A DNA stretch of 64,000 bases from the NCBI GenBank assembly GCA_900540685.1, contig UQGS01000006.1:1-64000 (forward strand). The letters run 5' to 3'. This document shows, piece by piece, positions 35,019 through 43,993 of this stretch. Numbering within the stretch: the stretch's first letter is position 1; each line of letters starts with the position of its first letter. The notes under the pieces were generated by a model. The model did no database searches, was not told where the DNA came from, and worked only from the letters and a program-made list of their open reading frames with translations. This stretch comes from an uncultured Catenibacterium sp. (GTDB lineage Bacteria; Bacillota_I; Bacilli_A; Erysipelotrichales; Coprobacillaceae). The position numbers were made by a program, and so were the translations under genes.

Positions 35019-36194
35019 TTAAGCTAAAACTTTTCTAAGTTTAGTAATAAATTCATCAACATGTTCTTTTGTGATTACGAGAGGTGGTAATAAACGAATG
35101 ACCTTTTCACCTGCAGTCACTACAATGACACCTTCATCAAGTAATGCCTGAACATATTTCTTAGCTGGGACATTTAATACAATACCCTGCATAAGTCCTA
35201 AACCTCTATGTCCTACGACACAGTCATAATCTTCAACGACTTTATCTAATTCTTCTAGAAGATATTCAGATACTTCTCTACAGTTTTCTACAATTGAATC
35301 TTTCTTTAAGATATCAAATACAGTAGAGACAGCCGCAGTCACAAATGGATTACCTCCATAAGTACTTCCATGGTCTCCTGGTTCCATTGCCTTCGCAAAC
35401 TTTTCATTGGCTACAAAAGCACCTACTGGTACACCACAGCCAATACCTTTCGCAAGACAGACAATATCAGGTAAGATATCATACTGGAAATAAGTCATGA
35501 TAGTTCCAGTTCTTCCCATACCACACTGTACTTCATCTAAAATAAGACAGATATCTTTTTCATCACAGATTTGTCTTAATCCCTGTAAGAATTCTTTTGT
35601 GCATGGATTGACACCACCTTCACCCTGTACTGGTTCTACAATAATAGCACCTGTACGATCAGTAAGTAAGGCTTTGACGCTTTCTAAGTCATTGAGAGTG
35701 GCATATTTTACACCTTCCATTAATGGACCAAAAGCCTGCTGATAATGAGCATTACCAGTTAACTTAACAGAACCTGTAGTACGTCCATGGAATGACTGAT
35801 GGAATGCAATGACTTCACTATCAGCCTTATGGTGTTTTAAGAAGTAGTATTTACGTGCAAGCTTTAATGCCCCTTCAGTGGCTTCTGCACCTGAGTTACA
35901 GAAGAATACCTTTGAAAGATGTGTTGCTTCTACTACTTTCTTAGCTGCTTCAATAGCAGGAACAGTATAGAAATAGTTAGACACATGAGTTAATGTCTTT
36001 AACTGCTTTTCTACTGCTTCTATATAAGCAGGATAACCATAACCAAGTGAATTAACACCAATACCACTATAGAAATCTAAGTATTTATTACCTTCTGTAT
36101 CATAGAGATATACGCCTTCTCCATGATCTAAAACAGTATCATATCTGCCATAAGCATGAAGAAAATACTGTTCTCCTTCTTCATAATACCCCAT
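35019..36194 (-). CDS. Acetylornithine-type aminotransferase, probably N-acetyl-LL-diaminopimelate aminotransferase
   Basis: The 391-residue class III PLP enzyme resembles ArgD: FCNSGAEATEGALKLARKY, ILDEVQCGMGRTG and the PLP lysine in CLAKGIGCGVPVG. It overlaps the deacetylase gene by one base, and the cluster holds dapF and dapH. The missing step of the acetylase route, transamination of N-acetyl-2-amino-6-oxopimelate, fits it well, and no arginine gene is near. So the job is probably in lysine/peptidoglycan synthesis, though dual ArgD/DapC activity is possible. Confidence 0.85.
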   Translation of the reverse strand: MGYYEEGEQYFLHAYGRYDTVLDHGEGVYLYDTEGNKYLDFYSGIGVNSLGYGYPAYIEAVEKQLKTLTHVSNYFYTVPAIEAAKKVVEATHLSKVFFCNSGAEATEGALKLARKYYFLKHHKADSEVIAFHQSFHGRTTGSVKLTGNAHYQQAFGPLMEGVKYATLNDLESVKALLTDRTGAIIVEPVQGEGGVNPCTKEFLQGLRQICDEKDICLILDEVQCGMGRTGTIMTYFQYDILPDIVCLAKGIGCGVPVGAFVANEKFAKAMEPGDHGSTYGGNPFVTAAVSTVFDILKKDSIVENCREVSEYLLEELDKVVEDYDCVVGHRGLGLMQGIVLNVPAKKYVQALLDEGVIVVTAGEKVIRLLPPLVITKEHVDEFITKLRKVLA

Positions 36195-37309
36195 TACATC
36201 TCCTCCTGATAATTCAAAATGATTTTCATATACATATCCACAACAGACTGTAATACAGATTCATCAAAATTAAATGTACCTGTATGGAGTCCGCTTTGGA
36301 ATTCCTTTGTTTTAGTACCGACAAAGATAAATAGACCTTTTACCTCTTTCTGATAGAAAGAGAAATCCTCAGCAAGCATGAGTGGTTCATCTAATTCTTT
36401 TAATGACGTGATGGATGAGACATAGTTAAATAGCTTTTTATCATTGATGACAGCTGGATAGAATGGTGGACAGCTCCACTCAATTTGACATCCATAGGCT
36501 TCTTCAAAACCTTTATTAATACGTCCTATAGAATCTGTGAGATGTGCAAACATTTCATCACTATAACAACGTACTGTACCATGGAATTCTGTTTCCTTGG
36601 CAACACTATTACGTGCTGTACCACCATGAATTTCTCCAATATTCATAATAGCTGGATGGAATGGTGTCTTCATTCTTGTCAGAATATGCTGGTATTCATT
36701 AATTAAAGAACAAGCAATAAGTAATGAGTCTACACCTTCATGAGGTAAACCTGCATGGGCGCCTCTTCCTATGACTTTTACATCTAATTCACCACATTCA
36801 GCCATTAAACCACCTGGTTTAGACGCAATCACACCTTCATCTAATAGAGGCATGAGATGAATACCAAAAATAGATTCTACATTAAACTGTTTTAATAAAC
36901 CTTTTTCACAGACAATGCGTGCTCCTCCAGGAGATTCTTCTGCAGGCTGGAAGATTAAAAGAATATCATAAAGAATAGGTTCTTTATTTTCTTTTAAAGC
37001 CTTCGCAAAGCCGAGAAGTGCAGTCATATGGCCATCATGTCCACATGCATGCATGATTCCTTTATGGGTAGAGGCAAAGTCTACACCTGTTTCTTCATTG
37101 ATAGGTAAGCCATCAATATCTGTTCTAAAAGCCACTGATTTACCATAGCCATGATCAATAAAGACATAGAGTCCTGTTTCTAATAATGGCTGTGGCTGAT
37201 ACCCCATCTTTTCTAGTTCGGCTTTTAGATAAGCTGTTGTTTGTGTCTCTTCTAATCCTAGCTCAGGAATCTGATGTAGATCCCTGCGCCATCTCTTTAA
37301 ATCATCCAT
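36194..37309 (-). CDS. dapL: N-acetyldiaminopimelate deacetylase (M20 family)
   Basis: The 371-residue metal hydrolase of the M20 amidohydrolase type releases acetate from N-acetyl-LL-diaminopimelate. Metal ligands lie in MHACGHDGHMTALLG, the catalytic acid in PAEESPGGAR, a further His in HLMPLLDEG and the late GLHTGTFN. It closely resembles hippurate-type hydrolases, but position between dapH and the aminotransferase gene supports the Dap role. Two nt separate it from dapH. Confidence 0.9.
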   Translation of the reverse strand: MDDLKRWRRDLHQIPELGLEETQTTAYLKAELEKMGYQPQPLLETGLYVFIDHGYGKSVAFRTDIDGLPINEETGVDFASTHKGIMHACGHDGHMTALLGFAKALKENKEPILYDILLIFQPAEESPGGARIVCEKGLLKQFNVESIFGIHLMPLLDEGVIASKPGGLMAECGELDVKVIGRGAHAGLPHEGVDSLLIACSLINEYQHILTRMKTPFHPAIMNIGEIHGGTARNSVAKETEFHGTVRCYSDEMFAHLTDSIGRINKGFEEAYGCQIEWSCPPFYPAVINDKKLFNYVSSITSLKELDEPLMLAEDFSFYQKEVKGLFIFVGTKTKEFQSGLHTGTFNFDESVLQSVVDMYMKIILNYQEEM

Positions 37310-37311
37310 GA

Positions 37312-38016
37312 TTAGATCTTTCTTAAATCATCCATTAACTGAGTCTTATCTTTTGTCTGGTCGTCTTTTTCTTCTTTTACAATACGAGCTGGGTTACCAA
37401 CTACTACTGCACCTGCTGGTACATCCTTAGTAACGATAGAACCTGCACCTACGACAGCACCCTTACCAATTCTTACACCTTCAATAACAACCGCATTGGC
37501 ACCAATTAATACGTCATCTTCTAAGACAACTGGGTTTGCTGAAGGGGGTTCAATAACACCTGCTAACACTGCACCTGCACCAACGTGACAATGTTTACCA
37601 ACTTCTGCACGTCCTCCAAGTACTGCACCCATATCAATCATAGAACCTTCACCAATCTTAGCACCAATATTGATAACTGCACCCATCATAATAACTGCGT
37701 TATCTCCGATAGTAACATGTTCACGAATAAAGCAGCCTGGTTCAATACGAGCATTGATATTTGTCATATCAATCATAGGAATCGCACTATTACGACGATC
37801 CTGTTCCATATAAGTTTCTGTAATCTTATCTTTGTTTTCTTCTAAATAAGTACGGATTGCATCTAAATCTCCAATACAGATTTTTGAATCTTCTGTACCA
37901 AACATCTTGAATCCTTCAGCCTTAGGTAAATCATGACCATTGATATATACCTTGACTGGTGTCTGTTTTTTCGCATTTCCAATATACTGGATAATTTCTT
38001 CTGCAGTTTTAAGCAT
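37312..38016 (-). CDS. dapH: Tetrahydrodipicolinate N-acetyltransferase
   Basis: The 234-residue enzyme acetylates tetrahydrodipicolinate, opening the acetyl branch of lysine and diaminopimelate synthesis. The N-terminal domain (residues about 1-85) is followed by a left-handed beta-helix of hexapeptide repeats (VTIGDNAVIMMGAVINIGAKI, HCHVGAGAVLAGVIEPPSA, GAVVGAGSIVTKDVPAG). It overlaps dapF by 8 bp, with GAGGAAGAG as ribosome site. Confidence 0.95.
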   Translation of the reverse strand: MLKTAEEIIQYIGNAKKQTPVKVYINGHDLPKAEGFKMFGTEDSKICIGDLDAIRTYLEENKDKITETYMEQDRRNSAIPMIDMTNINARIEPGCFIREHVTIGDNAVIMMGAVINIGAKIGEGSMIDMGAVLGGRAEVGKHCHVGAGAVLAGVIEPPSANPVVLEDDVLIGANAVVIEGVRIGKGAVVGAGSIVTKDVPAGAVVVGNPARIVKEEKDDQTKDKTQLMDDLRKI

Positions 38017-38848
38017 ACTCTTCCTCCTTTAATGTACCTTCAAAAGTAGTCCTTGCAGGACCTGTCATAAATATCTTCTTATCACGGAGTTCAATCTGTA
38101 AATGACCCCCTAACAATTCTACATCCACTTTCTCATCACACTTGTTGTTGAGATAACTTGCATACATCACAGCACATGCACCTGTACCACAAGCCATTGT
38201 TTCACCACTGCCTCTTTCCCATACACGCATCTTTAGATGTTCTCTATCAACAACCTTTACAAATTCTGTATTGACTGATTCAGGGAATAAAGAAGCATGC
38301 TCAAACTTAGGACCAATTGCTTCGATATCAAAATCAAGTGTATCTACATACTGGATGACATGCGGATTACCCATAGAAACAGCTGTACAATAATATGTAT
38401 TGCCATCTATTTCAATAGGTGCATTCACCATCTCTACTTTAGAATAATTGACTGGAATATCAGAACATAGAGTAATTGGTTCACCCATGTCTACACAGAC
38501 ACTTACGACCTTTCCATCTTCTACATTCAATTCACAGGTTCTTATTCCTGCAAGTGTTTCAATCTTCAATGTTGTCTTATCAGTTAAGCCTTGATCATAC
38601 ACAAATTTAGAAAAGCAGCGGATTCCATTTCCACACATCTTTCCTTCACTTCCATCAAGGTTGAACATACGCATTCTGAAATCACATGTTTCACTTGGTA
38701 AGATGATAATGACACCATCACTGCCAATACCTATATGACGATTAGATACCTTCTTGATAAATGTTTCATCTGTTGGAACATCCTGATTGATTCCATCAAA
38801 GTAAACATAGTCATTCCCGATACCTTCCATTTTCAAGAATTTCAACAT
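38009..38848 (-). CDS. dapF: Diaminopimelate epimerase
   Basis: The 279-residue cofactor-free epimerase turns LL- into meso-diaminopimelate. The two catalytic cysteines lie in GKMCGNGIRCF and METMACGTGACA contexts (visible as MCGNGIRC and ACGTGACA). First gene of the dapF-dapH-dapL-aminotransferase operon. A TATACT -10 about 40 nt upstream may be its promoter. The leader is too short for a lysine riboswitch. Confidence 0.95.
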   Translation of the reverse strand: MLKFLKMEGIGNDYVYFDGINQDVPTDETFIKKVSNRHIGIGSDGVIIILPSETCDFRMRMFNLDGSEGKMCGNGIRCFSKFVYDQGLTDKTTLKIETLAGIRTCELNVEDGKVVSVCVDMGEPITLCSDIPVNYSKVEMVNAPIEIDGNTYYCTAVSMGNPHVIQYVDTLDFDIEAIGPKFEHASLFPESVNTEFVKVVDREHLKMRVWERGSGETMACGTGACAVMYASYLNNKCDEKVDVELLGGHLQIELRDKKIFMTGPARTTFEGTLKEEEYA

Positions 38849-38922
38849 TTTCTTTTACACCTTTCTTGTTCATACTCTGAACTTAATGAAAGTATAACAC
38901 AAAATTATCACTGTGACACTAA

Positions 38923-39516
38923 CTAATATTTATACAAATTATCATAAGAATCGATGATCATAATCGTCTTTTCATCAATAATAGTAAAGAGATATTTCAC
39001 AATATCATGATGTAAGGCAACGCATCCCATTGTATAGTCATGTGTACCAAAACAATGAAAGAAATAAGCACTGCCCCTCCCTTTAATACACTCCTTATTA
39101 TAGTTAAAGAAAGCTGTGTATTCATAAGGTTTAGTATAATCTATCAAGTGTTCATCATTCTCTTTTGTACAATGAGAATGGTCCCTAGTCTTTTCATCCA
39201 CAAACTCATTATAATACTGTTCACCACACCAATAATCATCTTCAGTAATCTGATGATAATCCATCTTTGTGCCAGGATCTGGTGCAATACCCATGAGTTT
39301 TCCAAAAGTATATTCACCTATAGGTGTTTGTCTTGCGCCTTCTTTTCCTTCACCTATGCCTCTTTGTCCAATAAGTGCTGGTGTTTGTAAGACAAGCTCC
39401 CATTTTTCTTCTTTCTTATAATAATAGAATGTCGCATGACTTGTATCATAATGATCGACGCAAACCAAAAAGAGCTGATCTGTTTTCTTTGATGCTTTTA
39501 AAGAATCTATATCCAT
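38923..39516 (-). CDS. L,D-transpeptidase (YkuD) domain protein without signal peptide
   Basis: The 197-residue product carries the YkuD active site HCFGTHDYTMGCVALHH, with the catalytic Cys and Thr in place of the usual Ser. The domain start is LFLVCVDHYDTSHATFYYY and TPIGEYTFG is typical. YkuD enzymes make 3-3 cross-links in peptidoglycan outside the cell, yet the chosen start (ATG 39516, GGGAGG at 7 nt) gives no signal or membrane helix. A longer start adds only 12 residues, also not a full signal. So it is either exported another way or acts inside. Confidence 0.82.
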   Translation of the reverse strand: MDIDSLKASKKTDQLFLVCVDHYDTSHATFYYYKKEEKWELVLQTPALIGQRGIGEGKEGARQTPIGEYTFGKLMGIAPDPGTKMDYHQITEDDYWCGEQYYNEFVDEKTRDHSHCTKENDEHLIDYTKPYEYTAFFNYNKECIKGRGSAYFFHCFGTHDYTMGCVALHHDIVKYLFTIIDEKTIMIIDSYDNLYKY

Positions 39517-39804
39517 GTAAATCCCTCCCTTCCTCATTATATGAAAAAACAATCCGAAAATACAATTCCTTTCAGATTATTGACAAATTCAGATATTTAA
39601 AACCATCTATAAGACCTGTTGAGCTGTTCACAGGTCTTTCTCATCAAATTGATGAGTCATTTCTATTATTACATCCCATTTATAAGAAACAAAAAAGTCG
39701 CAAGACCACAAATTTTCTTAATTGAAGTGTGGACACTTACGACATTAACTATACATTCAATTTTGTTTACTTACAGTCTAGAAAAGATAGCTTTTATCTT
39801 CTTT

Positions 39805-40617
39805 CTAGTAATGTCTAGCATAATATTCATCAAATGTTAATTGACTCTCTTCTGCCTTTTTAGCTAAATCTTTACCCACATAACGAATATGCCATGATTC
39901 ATAATGATACCCTGTCAAATCGTCTTTATCCTTTGGGTAACGTAGAATAAACCCATATTGACTCAATTGACTTAAAAACCATTTATAGCAAGGATGATTA
40001 ACAATATCTTCATATTTGTATTGATCTAAAGCAACATCAAGTCCTAGACCTGTTGTATGCTCACTATGACCAGGTCGTGAACATGTTTCATCGGCCTTTG
40101 CAACATCGTAGGTTTCTACCATATGATTATAGATTTCTTTTTGCCAAGGTGTAGAACGATAGCCAGAAGTTACATATAACTCAAAGCCCTTTTGATAACA
40201 AGCCTCTTGTAAAGCAATAAAATCATCATATAAGACTTTTCGAGCAGTGTGTTTACTATAGAGAAGACCATACTTTTTAGCTTTATTATTAATTTCTACA
40301 AGATCATCGGGTGCATAGTTTTCATCTAACTGATAATATTTATTCACAATGGTATTTAAATCATTAGGATGTTCTTGTTTTATAATATGATCATAGAAAT
40401 CATAATCACGATTCATATTTACAAGTGTAACAATCTCTTCTTTCGTTAGATGAGGATGCTTACTTTTATATAAATTATAACGTTCTTTGTATTCTGAATG
40501 TTCATAACTTATAGTTTTTATTTTTTTACTTACAGATTTTTCTTTAGGCAAGAAACAGAAAAAACAGATCAATAATGCAAAAACAAGTGTTATTAATAGA
40601 ATTCTCTTCTTTTTCAT
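39805..40617 (-). CDS. Membrane-anchored D-alanyl-D-alanine carboxypeptidase, VanY type
   Basis: The 270-residue product has an N-terminal membrane anchor or signal (RILLITLVFALLICFFCFLP) and a C-terminal M15B peptidase domain: YVTSGYRSTPWQ, CSRPGHSEHTTGLGLDVAL (zinc His and Asp) and ESWHIRYVG (second zinc His). It trims the last D-Ala from peptidoglycan precursors. The linker (residues 30-100) is helical and rich in charged residues. It stands alone, and nothing suggests a vancomycin-resistance cluster. The start has GAGG-like AGGTTG upstream. Confidence 0.9.
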   Translation of the reverse strand: MKKKRILLITLVFALLICFFCFLPKEKSVSKKIKTISYEHSEYKERYNLYKSKHPHLTKEEIVTLVNMNRDYDFYDHIIKQEHPNDLNTIVNKYYQLDENYAPDDLVEINNKAKKYGLLYSKHTARKVLYDDFIALQEACYQKGFELYVTSGYRSTPWQKEIYNHMVETYDVAKADETCSRPGHSEHTTGLGLDVALDQYKYEDIVNHPCYKWFLSQLSQYGFILRYPKDKDDLTGYHYESWHIRYVGKDLAKKAEESQLTFDEYYARHY

Positions 40618-40768
40618 AGAACAACCTCGATTTCTTCTTGTTAATCATTTGTTCAAAACAATATACCGTTATAACATTTTCACTAAAATCAAAATATAAG
40701 ACTGCTCACATTAGTTTATCAACAACGAAAGGAACTATATGAAAATACAGTTCCTTTATTTGTATAAA

Positions 40769-40795
40769 ATAAAAACTCCGATTACTCGGAGTTAT
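40769..40795 (-). terminator. tRNA-His terminator
   Basis: On the minus strand AACTCCGA/TCGGAGTT with a 4-nt loop is followed by TTTATTTT, 8 nt after the tRNA end. Confidence 0.85.
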
Positions 40796-40802
40796 TTTCA
40801 AA

Positions 40803-40880
40803 TGGGGCGGCTGATGGGGATCGAACCCACGAAATGCCGGAGCCACAATCCGGTGTGTTAACCGCTTCACCACAACCGCC
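40803..40880 (-). tRNA. tRNA-His (GTG anticodon)
   Basis: The minus strand gives a full cloverleaf: acceptor GGCGGTTG pairing with CAGCCGCC, anticodon loop ATTGTGGC with anticodon GTG, and T-arm GGGTTCGATCCCC. The extra 5' G (G-1) pairs with C73, the histidine identity mark, and CCA is encoded. It is transcribed alone with its own promoter and terminator. Confidence 0.97.
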
Positions 40881-40905
40881 ATATCTCTCGCAAGAGACAA
40901 GTAAG

Positions 40906-40934
40906 ATTATATACAAGTCTTAGGGGTTTGTAAA
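40906..40934 (-). promoter_or_regulatory. tRNA-His promoter
   Basis: On the minus strand TTTACA (40929-40934), 17 nt and TATAAT (40906-40911). Confidence 0.8.
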
Positions 40935-40975
40935 GAGGAAATTTAATTTTTTTAAAAGAAATTTAAAGAAATTTA

Positions 40976-41000
40976 AAATCCCAGGATCAACCTGGGATTT
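40976..41000 (-). terminator. Terminator of the oligopeptide-binding protein gene
   Basis: On the minus strand AAATCCCAGG/CCTGGGATTT with a 5-nt loop, followed by TTAAATTTC. Confidence 0.7.
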
Positions 41001-41004
41001 ATGA

Positions 41005-42627
41005 CTATTTTGTCTTATGAATAAACTTAAATGTGAATGCTGAACCTAATGCAGCTTCATATACAATACCTGTATATTTCTTATTCTGTAATGATGCAGC
41101 ACCCTTCTGGAATACTGGTAATACAGCATATTCACTCATACAGATATCTTCTGCCTGATAAAGCATTTGCCATCTCTTCTTAGCATCTCTTTCTGTAGTA
41201 GATGCATCAATGAGCTGATCATACTTCGCATTACTATATTTACCATAGTTATTTGAGTTACCTGTAGAAACAAGGTTCAAATAAGTGATTGGATCTGGGA
41301 AGTCTGGTCCCCATCTAGCACATGAGATATCAAAGTCGCCTGATTTCTGACGTTCTACACGGTCTTTCTTAACAGTTGCAACCATTTCGATATCTAAACC
41401 TTTAAGTTTCTTGAAACAAGCCTGTAAGTATTCTGCTTCAGTATCTGCAGGAGTTTCATCTGTACCATAAAGTAATCTTAATTTTAATGAAGAAACACCA
41501 AGTTCTTTTAAGCCTTGATCAAAAGCAGTCTGTGCTTCTTTTAGATTATATTCAGTATAATCTTTACCTTCTGAACGATACTCTTTACCATCTGGTCCGT
41601 AAGTGAAATCAGCACTTACAAAACCATCTGCTTCTCTAGAGCCATCTTTTAAGACTTTATTACATAAGTCTTTACGATCAATAGCTAAAGATAATGCTTT
41701 ACGAATATTTGTATTCGCAAGAGCCTTGTTGTTGAAGTTCAAATATAAATAATACATATAACCCTGTTTGAACTTTACAAGGCTATCTTTACCTTCATAC
41801 TTATCTACTAGAGCTGAGTTAATAGTCGCAAAATCAACTTTACCATTATCAAATGCGGCAGCTGCAGTCTTAGGATCCTGAACAAGATACATATTTAAAC
41901 CATCTAGTTCAATCTTATCTGCACCATAGTACTTATCATTCTTTACAAAAGTGATCTTATTAGACTTAGTCCACTTTGTTACCTTGAATGGACCATTCGC
42001 AAGTAAGTACTTCGCATCAGTGGCATATTTAGAACCACACTTTTCAACGAATTTCTGATTCTGTGGATAGAAGCATGGGAATGTCATGATATCTAGGAAA
42101 TAAGGACATGGCTGAGATAAAGTAACCTGTAATGTCTTCTTATCCTTTGCTTCAACGCCTAATTCCTTGATCTTATCACCTGCAGTTGTGCCAAGTTCTG
42201 CTAGTTCATCTGCATTCTTAATACATGCGCCTTCTTTACCAAAGATATAAGCATAGCTACCTGCATTCGCAATCAATTTTCTCCATGAATAAACGAAATC
42301 ATCTGCAGTCAAGTCATCACCATTAGACCATTTCGCATTCTTTCTAATAGTGAAAGTATAAGTTAATCCATCATCTGATACTTTATAAGATGAAGCTGCA
42401 GCTGGTACTAGTTTTGTACCACCCTTTGCAGTGATATCCATGAGTCCTTCACTAAATGCATGAATCGCATTAAATGAAACACCATCATCAGATACACTTG
42501 AATCTAGGGATGTAACATCTGCTTCACTTGAAAAGTTATAAATCGCTTTATCATCTGAAGTAGAACCACATCCCACTAACATAGAAGCAGCCAAGGCTGC
42601 TGCCACTATAATCTTGAGACTTTTCAT
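41005..42627 (-). CDS. Oligopeptide-binding lipoprotein (SBP family 5)
   Basis: The 540-residue product starts with a lipoprotein signal ending LVGC and has the family-5 solute-binding layout: ADVTSLDSSVSDD, YTFTIRKNAKWSNGDDLTADDFVYSW, LANGPFKVTKW, NIRKALSLAIDRK and CARWGPDFPDPITYLNL. It is closest in style to OppA peptide binders. No permease or ATPase genes flank it, so it must work with a transporter encoded elsewhere or act as a chaperone or pheromone receptor. A TATAAT lies about 35 nt before the start. Confidence 0.92.
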   Translation of the reverse strand: MKSLKIIVAAALAASMLVGCGSTSDDKAIYNFSSEADVTSLDSSVSDDGVSFNAIHAFSEGLMDITAKGGTKLVPAAASSYKVSDDGLTYTFTIRKNAKWSNGDDLTADDFVYSWRKLIANAGSYAYIFGKEGACIKNADELAELGTTAGDKIKELGVEAKDKKTLQVTLSQPCPYFLDIMTFPCFYPQNQKFVEKCGSKYATDAKYLLANGPFKVTKWTKSNKITFVKNDKYYGADKIELDGLNMYLVQDPKTAAAAFDNGKVDFATINSALVDKYEGKDSLVKFKQGYMYYLYLNFNNKALANTNIRKALSLAIDRKDLCNKVLKDGSREADGFVSADFTYGPDGKEYRSEGKDYTEYNLKEAQTAFDQGLKELGVSSLKLRLLYGTDETPADTEAEYLQACFKKLKGLDIEMVATVKKDRVERQKSGDFDISCARWGPDFPDPITYLNLVSTGNSNNYGKYSNAKYDQLIDASTTERDAKKRWQMLYQAEDICMSEYAVLPVFQKGAASLQNKKYTGIVYEAALGSAFTFKFIHKTK

Positions 42628-42722
42628 AAAATCCCCTCCATTTATAATCTTGATATTAACTATTATACTCTAAAACGTTTTCTTTTGTACAGGATTTTAT
42701 TTATTAGATTGATAAATTTTTA

Positions 42723-43229
42723 TTATATTTCTTTGAATTCAACTAAAGTGACTTGTTTATTTTCTTTTGTTTTCTTAACATCAATAATTCTTTGATTAGA
42801 AGACCCTCTGAATTTAAGACGTGCATCTTTTAATTCATTCACAAATGGTCCATCCACTAATACATCTACATAATCCAGTAATGGCTGTTCCCATTCCATG
42901 ATTTCTTCATATAAGAATGAAGAGTACACCCAGATAGATTTAGTAGGACATTCTTTCTTGATATGTTTGAGTAATTCTAAAATATCATCTCTGTTTTCTT
43001 CTTCAAAAGGTTCTCCACCTAAAAGTGTGAATCCTGCAATATGGGGTTTATTAATAAGTTTAGTTAATACATCTTCTAAATCAGATGTAAAAGCCTTGCC
43101 TCCATTAAAATCCCATGTTTCCTGATTAAAACAGAATGGACAATGACGATGACACCCTTGAGTATAAAGAGATACTCTAATACCTGGTCCATTCGCAATA
43201 TCTACTTCTCTTATTTGTGCATAACGCAT
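42723..43229 (-). CDS. nrdG: Anaerobic ribonucleotide reductase activating protein
   Basis: The 168-residue radical-SAM enzyme makes the glycyl radical on NrdD. The cluster motif is YTQGCHRHCPFCFNQETW and the FTLLGGEPFEEENR segment binds SAM. ATG 43229 follows GAGGTG; a GTG three codons earlier lies within that site. It lies 32 nt after the nickel transporter ATPase gene, with a TATAAT hexamer between. nrdD itself is 19 kb away at the window end, so the usual nrdDG pairing is broken. Confidence 0.93.
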   Translation of the reverse strand: MRYAQIREVDIANGPGIRVSLYTQGCHRHCPFCFNQETWDFNGGKAFTSDLEDVLTKLINKPHIAGFTLLGGEPFEEENRDDILELLKHIKKECPTKSIWVYSSFLYEEIMEWEQPLLDYVDVLVDGPFVNELKDARLKFRGSSNQRIIDVKKTKENKQVTLVEFKEI

Positions 43230-43261
43230 CTTTTTCACCTCACAAAGTTGTATTATATACT

Positions 43262-43993
43262 TTACTCGTCATTTAGTACACGAATAAATGATAATGGAAG
43301 TTCTAAACCATTGTCTTCAAGAAGCTTTTTATTGGTTAAAATTTCTTGAGTGAGTCCATCTGCAACAAGTTTTCCATTAGATAATAATAGAACACGATCA
43401 CATGTATCATAAATAAAATCTAGATCATGGGATGCAATAAGCATCGTATAAGGGAGTTCATTGAGTACGTTGATCAGTCCACGACGGTGTCTGGGATCTA
43501 ATGAAACAGAAGGTTCATCAAATAATAGAATATCAGGACGCATAGAAAGGACTGTCGCAATGGCAGCTCTTTTTTTCTCTCCACCAGATAAACGATAGAT
43601 CTTCTCATGCTTCTTTTCCTGCATATGTACTAGATCGAGTGCGTTATTGATACGTTCTTCTAAGTCTTCTCCTTGTAATCCTTCATTCAATGGACCAAAG
43701 GCGACATCTTCATATACAGAAGACATAAAAAGCTGATTATCTGAATCCTGGAAGACATAACCAATATGAGAACGGATGGAGGCCAGATTTTGATTATTCA
43801 TATCTAAATCTGTGACTTTCAGTTCTCCCTGACCATGTTCTATACCGATAATTGTTTTAAGAAGTGTAGATTTTCCTGCTCCATTGCAGCCAATAAGTCC
43901 TACTTTTTCACCTTTTTGGATATGAAAAGTCAGATCATCTAATATAATACGATTCTCTATATAAGAAAAAGAGAAATGATTCAGTTTAATCAT
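43262..43993 (-). CDS. nikO: Nickel/cobalt ECF transporter ATPase
   Basis: The 243-residue energy-coupling ATPase has Walker A GCNGAGKST, Q-loop VFQDSDNQLF, signature RLSGGEKKR, Walker B ILLFDEPSVSLD and H-loop IASHD. It powers the NikM/NikQ transporter encoded just upstream. ATG 43993 overlaps the stop of the T-component gene by 4 bp; the frame is open further upstream but inside that gene. Nickel specificity is inferred from the lar genes in the same operon. Confidence 0.9.
   Translation of the reverse strand: MIKLNHFSFSYIENRIILDDLTFHIQKGEKVGLIGCNGAGKSTLLKTIIGIEHGQGELKVTDLDMNNQNLASIRSHIGYVFQDSDNQLFMSSVYEDVAFGPLNEGLQGEDLEERINNALDLVHMQEKKHEKIYRLSGGEKKRAAIATVLSMRPDILLFDEPSVSLDPRHRRGLINVLNELPYTMLIASHDLDFIYDTCDRVLLLSNGKLVADGLTQEILTNKKLLEDNGLELPLSFIRVLNDE

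Noticed and set aside
38849..38922. Lysine riboswitch before dapF
   Set aside because: The space is less than 80 nt, far too short for the lysine aptamer.
39553..39804. Gene or insertion-sequence remnant between the L,D-transpeptidase and VanY genes
   Set aside because: Short plus-strand frames end at about 39725-39840 but lack ribosome sites and family marks; I could not support any product.
40727..40757. Second terminator near tRNA-His
   Set aside because: AAAGGAACT/AGTTCCTTT forms a stem, but no good T run follows on the minus strand, and the tRNA already has a stronger one.
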